Notes under the pieces: model-generated | Databases searched by the model: none | What the model saw: the letters and a program-made list of their open reading frames with translations, nothing else | Told to the model about the DNA's origin: nothing | In this document: piece by piece, positions 40,379 to 50,008 of the stretch | Layout: the number at the start of each line of letters is the position of its first letter | Position numbering within the stretch: position 1 is the first letter of the stretch | NCBI GenBank assembly: GCA_017394515.1 | Contig: JAFPXY010000016.1 | Coordinates: 1 to 64,000 of the forward strand | Reading direction: 5' to 3' | Length of the DNA stretch: 64,000 bases | From: Bacillota bacterium | GTDB lineage: Bacteria > Bacillota > Clostridia > Peptostreptococcales > Anaerovoracaceae | Made by a program: the position numbers and the translations under genes

Positions 40379-41782
40379 TTAGAATATAAGTCTCTCTTCA
40401 ATGTAATTACGCACCTCTGACACAGGAATTCTGACTTGCTCCATGGTGTCACGATCGCGAACAGTTACACAACCGTCGCTTTCAGTATCAAAGTCTACGC
40501 AAATGCAGAATGGCGTTCCAATCTCGTCTTCTCTTCTATATCTCTTTCCGATTGATCCGGCCGCATCATAATCCACCATGAAATACTTGGAAAGTTCTTC
40601 ATGGATGGGTTCAGCTATAGGTGACAATTTTTTAGCTAACGGGAGTACTGCTGCCTTGAAAGGAGCCAGGGCGGGATGTAACTTGAGGACGGTTCTTACA
40701 TCCTCCTTGCCGTTCTCGGAAGTCAGTACTTCTTCGTTATATGCATCAATCAGGAATGCAAGGCTTACACGGCCTGCTCCTAATGATGGTTCGATTACAA
40801 AGGGAACATACTTATCGCCGTTCTCTGAGTTAACATAGCTCAGATCCTGGCCTGAAGTATTGATGTGCTGAGTCAGGTCGAAATTGGTCCTGTCAGCGAT
40901 TCCCCATAATTCTCCCCAGCCCCACGGGAAGGTGTATTCAATATCCGTGGTGCCCTTGGAGTAGTGTGAAAGTTCCTCAGGTGAATGATCTCTCATTCTC
41001 AGGTGATCCTTGTTCATGCCAAGGGCCATGAGGAAGTTCCAGCAATAGTCCTTCCAGTATTTGAACCACTCAAGATCTGTTCCGGGTTCGCAGAAGAATT
41101 CAAGTTCCATCTGCTCGAATTCTCTGGTCCTGAAGATGAAGTTTCCTGGGGTGATCTCATTTCTGAAGGATTTACCTATCTGAGCGATACCGAAAGGTAT
41201 CTTCTTTCTGGCTGTACGCTGAACGTTTCTGAAGTTCACGAAGATGCCCTGAGCTGTCTCTGGTCTCAGGTAGATCTCAGCCTTGGAGTCTTCGGTTACG
41301 CCCTGGAAGGTCTTGAACATGAGGTTGAACTGGCGGATACCGGTGAAATCGTTCTTGCCGCATTCAGGGCAGCAGATCTCGTGTTCCTTGATATATCCTT
41401 CCAGCTCTTCGTTGGACCATCCGTCTACGATCATGTCCTCGATGCCGTGCTCAGCGTTCCAGTCTTCGATGAGCTTATCAGCTCTGAATCTGGATTTGCA
41501 GGCTCTGCAGTCGATAAGAGGATCTGAGAATCCTCCCACGTGTCCTGAAGCCACCCATGTCATAGGGTTCATGAGGATGGCGGAATCAAGTCCTACGTTG
41601 TACTTGGACTCCTGTACGAACTTTCTCCACCAGGCCTTCTTAACGTTGTTCAGGAACTCTACGCCTAAAGGGCCGTAGTCCCATGTATTGGCAAGACCGC
41701 CGTAAATTTCTGATCCCGGAAAAATGAAGCCTCTGTTTTTGCAAAGGGCTACGATTTTATCCATTGTAACTTCATTGCTCAT
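40379..41782 (-). CDS. glyS: Glycine--tRNA ligase (dimeric type)
   Basis: The 467-residue class II synthetase charges glycine onto tRNA. It has the dimeric-type features [13 protein letters not shown], the CxxC elements CRACKSRF and CPECGKND, the motif 2 and 3 patterns ([34 protein letters not shown]), and an anticodon-binding C-terminal domain. It is separated by about 20 bases from the DUF4342 gene upstream and precedes ppdK. Confidence 0.96.
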   Translation of the reverse strand: MSNEVTMDKIVALCKNRGFIFPGSEIYGGLANTWDYGPLGVEFLNNVKKAWWRKFVQESKYNVGLDSAILMNPMTWVASGHVGGFSDPLIDCRACKSRFRADKLIEDWNAEHGIEDMIVDGWSNEELEGYIKEHEICCPECGKNDFTGIRQFNLMFKTFQGVTEDSKAEIYLRPETAQGIFVNFRNVQRTARKKIPFGIAQIGKSFRNEITPGNFIFRTREFEQMELEFFCEPGTDLEWFKYWKDYCWNFLMALGMNKDHLRMRDHSPEELSHYSKGTTDIEYTFPWGWGELWGIADRTNFDLTQHINTSGQDLSYVNSENGDKYVPFVIEPSLGAGRVSLAFLIDAYNEEVLTSENGKEDVRTVLKLHPALAPFKAAVLPLAKKLSPIAEPIHEELSKYFMVDYDAAGSIGKRYRREDEIGTPFCICVDFDTESDGCVTVRDRDTMEQVRIPVSEVRNYIEERLIF

Positions 41783-41803
41783 ATTAGATTTACCTTTCTG
41801 TCA

Positions 41804-42505
41804 TTATTTGTTGAGTTCTTCGTTAAGGTCTTCGTCTTCGATCTCGATCTCGATCTCGAAATCATCATCTCCGGTTACCTTTTCCTTAAGGTCGTTGAAC
41901 TTCTCCTGAGAAGCGTCCTTTACCTTCTCAACGTATTCCGGAGCTTTTTCTTTGAAGTTATTGATGACATCCTGAGATGCATCCTTTACCTTCTCTACAT
42001 AGTCAGGAGCCTTCTCCTTGAGGTCGCCCATGACTGCGCCGCTTCTTTCTTTGATTTCGTCAACTACAACGCTGCTCTTCTCCTTGACAGTCTCAGCTAC
42101 GTTTCCAACCTTTTCGGAAACGTCGATTACCTTACCGTCGTCGGTGGTGAGCTCTACCTTGCACTTGAATCCGAAGGCCGCGATAGCAGCTGCGATCACT
42201 CCCCAAGGTGCCAGCACTGCTCCTACGATACCTACGTTAACGGGGATGTTCACGATGGAGTCATCGCCCTTCTTTACGCTGATCTTGGAGATATTGCCCT
42301 TGTTTACCAGTTCCTTTACCTTGGACATGGTAGCCTTAACATACTCTCCGGTCTTGCCGCCCTTCTTCTCATCGATGTTCTCTTCGATGGAAATGATGGC
42401 GTCAACGACACTGCCGTCACAGGCTTCCAAAGCATCCTTGGCTTCTCTGTAAGATACTCCGGTTCTGTCTTTAACTAGTTCGATTTTTTCGAGAGTTATT
42501 TCCAT
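41804..42505 (-). CDS. DUF4342-domain protein with UBA-like N-terminus and repeated tail
   Basis: The 233-residue protein begins with a UBA/TS-N-like helical domain (about 4-45; TGVSYREAKDALEACDGSV). The DUF4342 core follows with a hydrophobic stretch (about 80-130; IPVNVGIVGAVLAPWGVIAA). The tail is coiled-coil-like with near repeats KEKAPDYVEKVKDASQD (three copies) and ends very acidic (EIEIEIEDEDLNEELNK). Function unknown; it sits between recO and glyS as seen in other Clostridia. Confidence 0.8.
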   Translation of the reverse strand: MEITLEKIELVKDRTGVSYREAKDALEACDGSVVDAIISIEENIDEKKGGKTGEYVKATMSKVKELVNKGNISKISVKKGDDSIVNIPVNVGIVGAVLAPWGVIAAAIAAFGFKCKVELTTDDGKVIDVSEKVGNVAETVKEKSSVVVDEIKERSGAVMGDLKEKAPDYVEKVKDASQDVINNFKEKAPEYVEKVKDASQEKFNDLKEKVTGDDDFEIEIEIEDEDLNEELNK

Positions 42506-42530
42506 TTCAAATCCTCCTCTTAAAAGTATT

Positions 42531-43289
42531 TTAAATCGTTACAAATTCGCTTTTTAAATTCGATATATCCAAATGATAAGCCATGTAGCTTTTCAATATA
42601 TCCATCAATTTCGATGAAACTTTTTCGTCCAAAGCCAGTTTACTGAATCTGTCAAAGGGCATTTTCCTGAAATAACCCAGGATATTAATTATATCAAAGT
42701 CCACAGAATAAATCAACGATTTATCTCCCGTTTCCGTGGCATCTTTAGCACAATCCGGACAGATTATACCGCCTTCTTCAACGCTGAACCACTTCACCTT
42801 CGGAGCCTTGCGTTCCCTGCCGCAAGCCGCACAGTAATCCAGCTCCGGCATGGTGCCCGTAGAATCAAGAGCTTTGATTATATAGGCGATGACCAGAGTG
42901 TCCAGACTCTTGGTCCTCTTCTCTATGGTCTCCAGAAATTCCGTCAGGTCTACGAAGAGTTTCGGCTGCGGATCCTCCTCCATTAAAAGGTGATCTGTCA
43001 GCTCCATGACGTAGGATGCAGCCATGAACTTATCCAGGTCCTCTCCTATGTCGAAGTAGCTCTTTATGACTCTTCCGCTGTTCAGGTTGTACACGTCCCT
43101 TCCCTTGAAGAGCTCATACTCTCCATAGGTAAAGGGGCGGGTCGCCAAAGCTGATTTATTCTTGCCGGTGCCCGTCAGGTTGGTTCCTACGGAGATCCTC
43201 CCGAATTTTCTGGAGAAGATCACCAGCATGGTCCTTCCGTTAACTGTCTTTACCTGTTTTAAAACGATTCCCTCTGTATCAGTGATCAT
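42531..43289 (-). CDS. recO: DNA repair protein RecO
   Basis: The 252-residue protein has an N-terminal OB fold (about 5-80) and a C-terminal helical domain with a zinc site CAAC...CPDC (about 147-177). It loads RecA on single strands with RecR in recombinational repair. It starts seven bases after era's stop and ends before the DUF4342 gene, the common Firmicutes order. Confidence 0.94.
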   Translation of the reverse strand: MITDTEGIVLKQVKTVNGRTMLVIFSRKFGRISVGTNLTGTGKNKSALATRPFTYGEYELFKGRDVYNLNSGRVIKSYFDIGEDLDKFMAASYVMELTDHLLMEEDPQPKLFVDLTEFLETIEKRTKSLDTLVIAYIIKALDSTGTMPELDYCAACGRERKAPKVKWFSVEEGGIICPDCAKDATETGDKSLIYSVDFDIINILGYFRKMPFDRFSKLALDEKVSSKLMDILKSYMAYHLDISNLKSEFVTI

Positions 43290-43295
43290 TTTCGA

Positions 43296-44279
43296 TCAGT
43301 TATTCTCCTTATATCCAAAATTACTCAAGGCAAAGTCTGAATCTCTCCAGTTTTCCTTTACCTTTACCCAAAGCTCCAGCATGACCTTCATTCCCAGAAG
43401 CCACTGGATCTCTTCTCTGGCAGCCTTGCCTACACCCTTTAATTTTTTGCCCTCCTTACCGATGATGATGGACTTGTGGGATTTGCGCTCGCAGTAGATG
43501 ATGGCGCTGATCCTGGCCAGGTCGTTTCCATTTTTGTCGGTCTCAACCTTGAAGCTCTCGATCTCCACAGCCACTCCGTGAGGGATCTCATCTCTCAGAT
43601 ACATGAGAAGTTTCTCTCTGATTATCTCTGAAACGATGAACCTCTCGGGATGGTCCGTTACCATGCCTTCAGGGAAGTACATAGGTCCTTCGGGCATCAT
43701 GTCTTCCAGTTTCTCAAGGAGCTTGTCCACTCCCTTGCCCTTAAGGGCGCTGATGCCGAAGATGTCCTCGAAGACTCCCAGGGCCTCATACTCTTCGTAG
43801 ATGTCCCTGAATTCTCCGGGATCCATGGTGTCCGTTTTGTTTATGATAAGGATCTTAGGCGTATCGACGGACTGGAGCTTTTCCAAAATATATCTGTCGC
43901 CGCCTGCGTTTCCCAGCCTTTCATCCACCAGGAAAAGCACCACGTCTACCTCTTTAAAGGTGCCCATGGCTGACTCTGTCATGAAGTTTCCCAGTTTGGA
44001 GTGGGGCTTGTGGATGCCCGGGGTGTCGATGAACACCATCTGGACTCCCTTGGTGGGCTTAGCGGGTTCTGAAGTCTTTCCAAAAAACGCATTTATGATA
44101 TCATCTGAAGATGTGGCTTCTTCCCTCTCGTCCACTCTTGTGTAGATTCCCCTGATGTTGTTTCTGGTGGTCTGGGGCTTGTCCGTTGTGATGGCGATCT
44201 TCTCGCCTAAGATGGTATTAAGCAGGGTGGATTTGCCCACGTTGGGCCTTCCTACTATTCCAATAAAACCTGATTTCAC
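43296..44279 (-). CDS. era: GTPase Era
   Basis: The 327-residue GTPase needed for 30S assembly has G1 GRPNVGKST (about 10-18), DTPG, NKTD and a C-terminal KH domain. It starts with GTG (ribosome site AAGGAG), and lies between phoH and recO. It is slightly longer than common Era because of an insertion after G2 (about 47-85). Confidence 0.95.
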   Translation of the reverse strand: MKSGFIGIVGRPNVGKSTLLNTILGEKIAITTDKPQTTRNNIRGIYTRVDEREEATSSDDIINAFFGKTSEPAKPTKGVQMVFIDTPGIHKPHSKLGNFMTESAMGTFKEVDVVLFLVDERLGNAGGDRYILEKLQSVDTPKILIINKTDTMDPGEFRDIYEEYEALGVFEDIFGISALKGKGVDKLLEKLEDMMPEGPMYFPEGMVTDHPERFIVSEIIREKLLMYLRDEIPHGVAVEIESFKVETDKNGNDLARISAIIYCERKSHKSIIIGKEGKKLKGVGKAAREEIQWLLGMKVMLELWVKVKENWRDSDFALSNFGYKENN

Positions 44280-44289
44280 AGCTCTCTCC

Positions 44290-45330
44290 TTACTCTCCCA
44301 CTTCCTCGGGATGTTTTTTGTAGAAGACGTCGTAGGCGTTTACGATCTTTCTAACCAGTTCATGCCTTACTACGTCCGTATCCTTAAGATAGCAGAACCC
44401 TATATCCTTCACGGGTCTCAGCACTCTCTCCGCTTCCACGAGGCCGGATTTTTTGCCTCTGGGAAGGTCGATCTGTGTCACATCTCCGGTGACTACAACG
44501 TGAGAGCCGAAGCCCATTCTGGTGAGGAACATCTTCATCTGCTCTCTGGTGGCGTTCTGAGCCTCGTCCAAAATGATGAAGGCGTTATCAAGGGTGCGTC
44601 CTCTCATGTAGGCGAGAGGCACCACTTCGATGACTTCCTTCTCCTTAAGCCTTAAGGCTGCGTCCCTTCCCAGCACGTCGTAAAGGGCATCATAAAGAGG
44701 CCTTAAGTATGGATCCACCTTGTCCTGCAGATCTCCGGGAAGGAAGCCCAGACGCTCTCCGGCTTCTACTGCGGGTCTCGCCAGAATGATCTTTGAGACC
44801 TGCTTGGACTTTAAAGCGTTGACTGCCATGGCCACGGCTATGTAGGTCTTGCCGGTTCCGGCAGGACCGATGCCGAAGACCACTTCCTTCTCTCTTATGG
44901 CCTGTACGTAAGTTTTTTGACCTATGGTCTTAGGTTTCAGGGGCTTGCCGGAATGGGTGAAGCAAATCACATCCTTTCCGACGCTGTTGTCCCTGTAGGA
45001 TACGCCCTCCTTGGCCAGGTTGACTATGTATGACGCTCTCTGTCTGTCGATGGTCTCCCCTGCGTTAAGAAGGCTCATGTATTCCGTGATTATTCTCTCC
45101 GCCAGATCCAGGGATTCGTCCTGATCCGCCTCATTGACTGCGGACATGTCCATGCCCGTCAAGTCGCGGTCCGGAAGCTCCGAGTCACAGATCAGCACCA
45201 GTTCGTCACCTCTCTGTACCACGTCGCATCCGGTGGCTTCCTTGACAAGTTTGATATTAAGATCCAGGTTGCCGAAGAGTTCTTTAGTGTCTATGCCGTC
45301 GATGATCTTAAGTCTTTTTTCCAAATTCAA
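44290..45330 (-). CDS. phoH: PhoH-family ATPase
   Basis: The 346-residue protein has an N-terminal KH-like part and a P-loop ATPase core: GPAGTGKT (about 158-165), ILARPAVEAGERLGFLPGD, IILDEAQN, TRMGFGS. It begins with TTG; a second TTG two codons in is better spaced from AAAGGAG, so the start may be at 45324. Roles in RNA metabolism or ribosome assembly are suspected for the family. It lies between cdd and era. Confidence 0.92.
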   Translation of the reverse strand: MNLEKRLKIIDGIDTKELFGNLDLNIKLVKEATGCDVVQRGDELVLICDSELPDRDLTGMDMSAVNEADQDESLDLAERIITEYMSLLNAGETIDRQRASYIVNLAKEGVSYRDNSVGKDVICFTHSGKPLKPKTIGQKTYVQAIREKEVVFGIGPAGTGKTYIAVAMAVNALKSKQVSKIILARPAVEAGERLGFLPGDLQDKVDPYLRPLYDALYDVLGRDAALRLKEKEVIEVVPLAYMRGRTLDNAFIILDEAQNATREQMKMFLTRMGFGSHVVVTGDVTQIDLPRGKKSGLVEAERVLRPVKDIGFCYLKDTDVVRHELVRKIVNAYDVFYKKHPEEVGE

Positions 45331-45348
45331 GTCTCCTTTACAAGCTAA

Positions 45349-45750
45349 TCATATCTGTTTAAGGTCTTCGCCCAGTCTAAAACCTTCCGGTAAGATCTGA
45401 GCCATGGTATAGCTTCTGATGTGATCTTCGTCTGCTGCGGTCATGATGATGAAATCATCATCGCAAAATTCCTTCATGAACTGTCTGCAGATACCGCAGG
45501 GCCAGGCTTCTCCGCCGGATGATGCTATCATGATCTTGGCGAAATCCTTGCGTCCTTCCGAGATGGCTTTGCACATAGCTGTCCTCTCGGCGCAGATGGT
45601 CCCTCCCAGGGAGGAATTCTCTACATTGCAACCCGTATAGATGGTGCCGTCCTTGCACTCCAAAGCTGCTCCTACGCAGAACTTGCTGAAAGGAGCATAG
45701 CTCATCTTGGTCATATCTTTTGCTATTCTGTATAATTCTTTGTCGGTCAT
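45349..45750 (-). CDS. cdd: Cytidine deaminase
   Basis: The 133-residue zinc enzyme deaminates cytidine and deoxycytidine. The signature CAERTAMCKA (about 53-62) and PCGICRQ (about 86-92) supply the zinc ligands and catalytic Glu. It sits between ybeY and phoH, one of the usual neighbours in Firmicutes. Confidence 0.95.
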   Translation of the reverse strand: MTDKELYRIAKDMTKMSYAPFSKFCVGAALECKDGTIYTGCNVENSSLGGTICAERTAMCKAISEGRKDFAKIMIASSGGEAWPCGICRQFMKEFCDDDFIIMTAADEDHIRSYTMAQILPEGFRLGEDLKQI

Positions 45751-45782
45751 TTCCTTACTCCGTTCAAAAAGATTTTGGCTGA

Positions 45783-46262
45783 TCAGTTCATCCTGGGAAT
45801 TCCCAGCTGATCCATGATCTCCTCTTCACGCTTTCTCATTACAGCTTTCTCATCGGGCTCCTCATGGTCATAGCCCAAAAGATGCAGCACTGAGTGTGTG
45901 AAGAGATAAATGAGTTCTCTCTCAAAACTGTGGCCGAATTCCTTTGCCTGTTCCTCGGCCTTCTCCTTGCAGATCACCACGTCGCCCAGCATGAGCTCAT
46001 CTGGTGTCTCCTCAGGATTCGCCACATAGAAGTCCAGATCTTCCACTTCAAACTGCGGAAAGCTCAGCACGTCCGTGGGTTTGTCCAGTCCTCTGTAAGT
46101 GGAGTTCAAATCCCGGATCTCGTCCAGTCCCACGAAGGTCACTGAAAGCTGGCAGACTTCAGTGTCAAGTCCTTCTATTTCGCAAGCCAAGTTGGCTGCC
46201 TTCACCATGGTATTGAGCAACTCTTCAGATATGATGGTTTCATCTTCAAAAAATACTTTCAT
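45783..46262 (-). CDS. ybeY: Endoribonuclease YbeY
   Basis: The 159-residue metal-dependent RNase is involved in 16S rRNA 3' maturation. It has the HSVLHLLGYDHE motif (about 123-134) and the DVLSFP strand. It overlaps nothing and lies about 16 bases after the alcohol dehydrogenase gene and 30 before cdd. Confidence 0.94.
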   Translation of the reverse strand: MKVFFEDETIISEELLNTMVKAANLACEIEGLDTEVCQLSVTFVGLDEIRDLNSTYRGLDKPTDVLSFPQFEVEDLDFYVANPEETPDELMLGDVVICKEKAEEQAKEFGHSFERELIYLFTHSVLHLLGYDHEEPDEKAVMRKREEEIMDQLGIPRMN

Positions 46263-46278
46263 GGAGACCTCTCAATTT

Positions 46279-47463
46279 TTATTTCTTTGCTGCTTCCTTA
46301 TAGATTCTGTACATATCCTCAACGTAGAGGGTCAAAGCTGATCCGATGTGTCCGTTGTTAGCTTCTTCGCACTTGTTAGCCATGAGGTGAAGTTCTTCTT
46401 CGGTGGGTTCAACGCCCAGTTCCTTGAAGTTTGTAGGCATTCCGATGGATCTGAAGAAATCTTCCATTCTCTCGATGCCCTGATAGATAACATCCATCTC
46501 ATCGCCCACGGGTTCTACGTCCATGACTTCCACAGCGAACTTGTAGAATCTCTCGGGAAGATCGTCGCAGACGAGCCTTGCCCAGGATCCCCAGATGGTT
46601 GTAAGGCCGGCGCCGTGAGCTACGTCATAGAGTCCGCCGATCTCGTGCTCCATCTTATGGCAGGACCAGTCGCCGCCGTCGGTACCGCAGCCGGTAAGTC
46701 CATTGTGAGAAAGGGATTCGCACCACATGATCTCAGCTCTTGCGTTATAATCGTTGGGATTCTCCAGAGCCTTCTTGGTGTTTCTCATAACTGTCTTCAG
46801 GATACCGGTAGCGATGGCATCTGTGATTTCCATGCTGCCCATCTTGTTGAAGTATCTCTCCATGGTGTGCATCATGATATCCGCAGAACCGCTGGCTGTC
46901 TGGTAAGGGCTTACGGACATAGTGAGTTCAGGGTTCATAAGTGCAAAAGCAGGTCTGCACAGGTCGCTGTTGCAGCCGCGCTTCTTCCATCCTTCTTCGT
47001 TGGTGATTACAGAAGAGTCTGACATTACGGAACCAGTAGCGCTCAGAGTCAGTACATGTCCCATGGGCATGCATGCCTCGGGCATCCTTGTATGTTCATA
47101 GAAATCCCAAACGTCGCCCTCGTTGGCAAGTCCGTATCCTATGGCTTTAAGGGAGTCAAGCACGGATCCACCGCCTACTCCGAAAAGGAAGTCAGCTCCA
47201 AATTCTCTGGCAACTTCGATGCCTTCTCTTACCTTGGAAAGTCTGGGGTTGGGAACTACTCCGCCCAGTTCAACGTGAGCGATCCCTTCCTTATCCAGGG
47301 TATCCAGGATCCTCTTTAAGAGACCGTCTTTAACGATTCTTTCGGATCCATAATGTACAAAAACTTTGGTTGCGCCGTACTTCTTCAGCATCTTGCCGGC
47401 CTGGAGCTCAGCGTCTCTTCCAAATTTGATCTCAGTAGGTGTGTAGTACTTAAAACCTTTCAT
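46279..47463 (-). CDS. Iron-containing alcohol dehydrogenase (butanol-dehydrogenase-like)
   Basis: The 394-residue protein has the NAD(P)-binding GGGSVLDSLKAIGY and the metal ligands in GSADIMMHTMERYF and HKMEHEIGGLYDVAHGAGL. Family members reduce aldehydes such as butyraldehyde to alcohols. The start at 47463 is set by GGAGG; the longer frame has a leader-like polar extension. It is inserted ahead of ybeY in the housekeeping cluster. Upstream holds a moderate TTGACT-type promoter and a short inverted repeat (47539-47554). Confidence 0.9.
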   Translation of the reverse strand: MKGFKYYTPTEIKFGRDAELQAGKMLKKYGATKVFVHYGSERIVKDGLLKRILDTLDKEGIAHVELGGVVPNPRLSKVREGIEVAREFGADFLFGVGGGSVLDSLKAIGYGLANEGDVWDFYEHTRMPEACMPMGHVLTLSATGSVMSDSSVITNEEGWKKRGCNSDLCRPAFALMNPELTMSVSPYQTASGSADIMMHTMERYFNKMGSMEITDAIATGILKTVMRNTKKALENPNDYNARAEIMWCESLSHNGLTGCGTDGGDWSCHKMEHEIGGLYDVAHGAGLTTIWGSWARLVCDDLPERFYKFAVEVMDVEPVGDEMDVIYQGIERMEDFFRSIGMPTNFKELGVEPTEEELHLMANKCEEANNGHIGSALTLYVEDMYRIYKEAAKK

Positions 47464-47620
47464 TTCTTCCTCCAAATTAATTATGGTAATAATATCTTCG
47501 ATGGATGGCTTCCATTGGTTGCGAGGATAATTTTTGCGTGACTTACAGAAGTCAATCTCATCCAAATATATTGTAACTCACAACGAGTCAAATAGCAAGC
47601 AATTGCGGGAATTGCATATA

Positions 47621-47648
47621 AAAACAGCTCATTTTTCAGAGCTGTTTT
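47621..47648 (-). terminator. Intrinsic terminator of the amidohydrolase gene
   Basis: AACAGCTC and GAGCTGTT (47623-47630 and 47639-47646) with T-rich flanks on both sides. Confidence 0.75.
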
Positions 47649-47683
47649 ATTCTTATTGAACTTATGGTGCAAAAAATCCTACA

Positions 47684-48964
47684 TCACGCTCCGTGTATCT
47701 CCTCCAGGGCCAGCATGCACATGTCGATGGCGGCGGGGATGCACTCTTCGTCCAGGTCGAATTCGTCATTGTGGACGGGCTGGGTGGTGTCCGTACCGAT
47801 GCCCAGATAGGTGGCGATTCCGCCGTGCTCCTTGACGGCGTTCATCATGGCCGCTGCGTCATCGGAACCACCGATGCTTCCCTCGAAGTAAACCTTTTCG
47901 AACCAGGGTACTTTAAGGGCTGCACGCTGGATGATCTCCATCATGGCATCGTCAGACTTAGAGGCTGGATAAAGTCCCCACTTGTAGTAATCATAGGTGC
48001 AGCCGTGCATGGCGGCAGCTCCATCCAGGATCTCGAATACTCGTCTTTCTACGTACTCGGAGATCTCCGGGCATTCACCTCTGCACTCCAGGGAGATGAA
48101 GCATTCGTCGGGAATGGTGTTAACTACCGTGCCGCCGCGGATTACTCCTACGTTAACTCTGGTCAGGCCAAGTTCGTGATTGGCTATAGTTCTTAGATTT
48201 AGCACCGCTGAGCAGGCTGCCAGCATGGCGTCCCTGCCCTCCTGGGCTGCTCCGCAGGGATGTGCCCCACGGCCGTGGAAGGTCACGTCGATCTGACGAT
48301 CGGACAGGAAATCTTTGCATCCACAGCAGATCGTATGTGAAGTCAAGGGCTTTCCTTCAGCCGACAGTGCCACGTGCATGATGATCATGTTGTCCACGTC
48401 ATCCAGATGGCCTTTAGCCACGATGGATTCCGCTCCATGGTAGACTTCTTCAGAGGGCTGGAAGATCAGTTTGACCTTTCCTGAGAATTCGTCCTTCTTA
48501 GCCAGGAGCGCCTCGGCGATTCCCAAGCCCATGGCCGTATGAGCATCGTGTCCGCAAGCATGGACACAGCCTTCATTACAGGAAATATATCCCTCGTCGA
48601 AGGGTCTGAAACCTTCTTTATGAGGTTCGTTTCCGGGCAAGCAGTCGATATCAAACCTAAAGGCCGTCACAGGTCCCGGCTTACCGGTATCGAAGACCGC
48701 GATGACTCCGGGGAAGCCGTGGGTCATCTCTACGATATCAGCCTTAGCACCCTGCGCTATGGCGCGTTCCATGTTTGCCTGACGCTGCTCCGGCGTCCTC
48801 ATCATATCATCGATGGTGTCCTCATCGCAGACCTGAAGGCCCATAAGGCAGTCGTAGCCCATGTCCGTTAATATCTCATAGATTCTGGACGTGGTTCTTA
48901 CCTCGTCCCATCCCTGTTCAGGGAAATGATGGAACTCTCTTCTGTACTGGATAAATTTATTCAT
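47684..48964 (-). CDS. M20-family amidohydrolase (AbgA/AbgB-like)
   Basis: The 426-residue zinc amidohydrolase has RREFHHFPEQGWDE at the N-terminus, the ligands in HACGHDAHTAMG (about 140), FQPSEE, and GSDDAAAM near the C-terminus. It probably cleaves an N-acyl or peptide-like amide of an amino acid, as IAA-amino-acid hydrolase or p-aminobenzoyl-glutamate hydrolase do. It lies between yqeY and the alcohol dehydrogenase gene, just after the yqeY terminator, with GGAGG at its start. The substrate is not clear. Confidence 0.88.
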   Translation of the reverse strand: MNKFIQYRREFHHFPEQGWDEVRTTSRIYEILTDMGYDCLMGLQVCDEDTIDDMMRTPEQRQANMERAIAQGAKADIVEMTHGFPGVIAVFDTGKPGPVTAFRFDIDCLPGNEPHKEGFRPFDEGYISCNEGCVHACGHDAHTAMGLGIAEALLAKKDEFSGKVKLIFQPSEEVYHGAESIVAKGHLDDVDNMIIMHVALSAEGKPLTSHTICCGCKDFLSDRQIDVTFHGRGAHPCGAAQEGRDAMLAACSAVLNLRTIANHELGLTRVNVGVIRGGTVVNTIPDECFISLECRGECPEISEYVERRVFEILDGAAAMHGCTYDYYKWGLYPASKSDDAMMEIIQRAALKVPWFEKVYFEGSIGGSDDAAAMMNAVKEHGGIATYLGIGTDTTQPVHNDEFDLDEECIPAAIDMCMLALEEIHGA

Positions 48965-48991
48965 GTCGGTTCCTCCATGTTCTCATCTAAC

Positions 48992-49029
48992 AAAAAACCC
49001 TCAGCGCCCGATCACCCGAACGCCGAAGG
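48992..49029 (-). terminator. Intrinsic terminator of yqeY
   Basis: CCCTCAGCG and CGCCGAAGG (48998-49006 and 49021-49029, with wobble pairs), followed on minus by a T-run (48992-48997). Confidence 0.7.
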
Positions 49030-49040
49030 CATCACAAATC

Positions 49041-49496
49041 TCAGCTCAAAAACTGCTGCACCAGGCGCTTTACGTCACCGCCGTCAGCAACTCCCTTAAC
49101 TTTGCCCATGACAGGACCCATGAGCTTACCCATGAGCTTCGGTCCGGCACCTTTCTCGATACCAAGGCCAGCTGCTGCTTCTTCAATGACCTTCATAAGC
49201 TCATCCTCAGAAAGCTTGGCGGGAAGATACTTCTCCAGGATCTCGATCTCCTTGTTATACTGTTCCAGAAGGTCGTCCCTTCCAGCCTTTGCGAAATCCG
49301 CAAGGGCGTCTTTTCTCATCTTTACCTGCTTGGAAAGGATGGCGATGATGCCCTGATCATCCAGTTCCTCTCCCCTGTGATCGATCTCATACTGCTTTAC
49401 TGCAGCTCTGGCGAAGCTGATGGTGTTCTTAGCCATCTCATCGTGAGCCTTCATAGCGGCCTTGAAATCTTCCATTAACTGTTCTTTTATAGTCAT
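49041..49496 (-). CDS. yqeY: YqeY (GatB/YqeY-domain) protein
   Basis: The 151-residue soluble protein carries the tRNA-binding YqeY domain that resembles the tail of GatB (DDQGIIAILSKQVKMRKDAL; MGKLMGPVMGKVKGVADG). I start at 49496 with AAAGGAGAT before; the longer frame is atypical. It has its own promoter (49537-49565) and is next to rpsU, the usual pair in Firmicutes. Confidence 0.93.
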   Translation of the reverse strand: MTIKEQLMEDFKAAMKAHDEMAKNTISFARAAVKQYEIDHRGEELDDQGIIAILSKQVKMRKDALADFAKAGRDDLLEQYNKEIEILEKYLPAKLSEDELMKVIEEAAAGLGIEKGAGPKLMGKLMGPVMGKVKGVADGGDVKRLVQQFLS

Positions 49497-49536
49497 GTCG
49501 ATCTCCTTTCTGACATTAAATTCCATTAACTATATT

Positions 49537-49565
49537 AGTATAACTCATTCCGCCTTAAATTTCAA
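49537..49565 (-). promoter_or_regulatory. Promoter of yqeY
   Basis: On minus, TTGAAA (49560-49565) and TATACT (49537-49542) with a 17-base spacer. Confidence 0.65.
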
Positions 49566-49583
49566 CGCACTAAATCAACAAAA

Positions 49584-49611
49584 CAAAAAACCCCTCGATT
49601 TCTCAAGGGGT
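49584..49611 (-). terminator. Intrinsic terminator of rpsU
   Basis: ACCCCT and AGGGGT (49590-49595 and 49606-49611) with a T-run on minus. Confidence 0.8.
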
Positions 49612-49717
49612 CTGTGATGATCTTTAATTTGGTTTGAGGTGAATGTCATTGACTCCAGGATCAAATCCTGCTTCGTTCTAAGGCGGTCATTGGATCATCT
49701 CATTTTAAACAAGTAGA

Positions 49718-49897
49718 TTAATACTTTCTGGCTTTTTTTCTAGCAGCCTCTGATTTCTTCTTCTTCTTAACGCTGGGTTTCTCGTAGTGCTCTCTCTTTC
49801 TGAGTTCGCTCATGACGCCGTCTCTGGCACATGATCTCTTGAATCTCTTAAGAGCAGATTCTAAACTTTCGCCTTCTCTAACGATTACTGTTGCCAT
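49718..49897 (-). CDS. rpsU: Small ribosomal subunit protein bS21
   Basis: The 59-residue basic protein begins [20 protein letters not shown] and has the conserved [11 protein letters not shown], with a Lys/Arg-rich tail. It is a standard length for bS21, a 30S protein involved in initiation. AAGGAGGTG precedes the ATG by about eight bases. Its own promoter lies in the gap to hit. It belongs to the hit-rpsU-yqeY cluster. Confidence 0.95.
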   Translation of the reverse strand: MATVIVREGESLESALKRFKRSCARDGVMSELRKREHYEKPSVKKKKKSEAARKKARKY

Positions 49898-49961
49898 TCC
49901 TGATTCACCTCCTTGCTATATATGAGTTTAGCCTTAGAACCGTTAAGTCTATAACGCAAGT

Positions 49962-49990
49962 ATTATACTATCTTTTAAGACAATATGCAA
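49962..49990 (-). promoter_or_regulatory. Promoter of rpsU
   Basis: On minus, TTGCAT (49985-49990) and TATAAT (49962-49967) with a 17-base spacer. Confidence 0.7.
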
Positions 49991-50008
49991 GCATATTTTT
50001 TAAATAAA

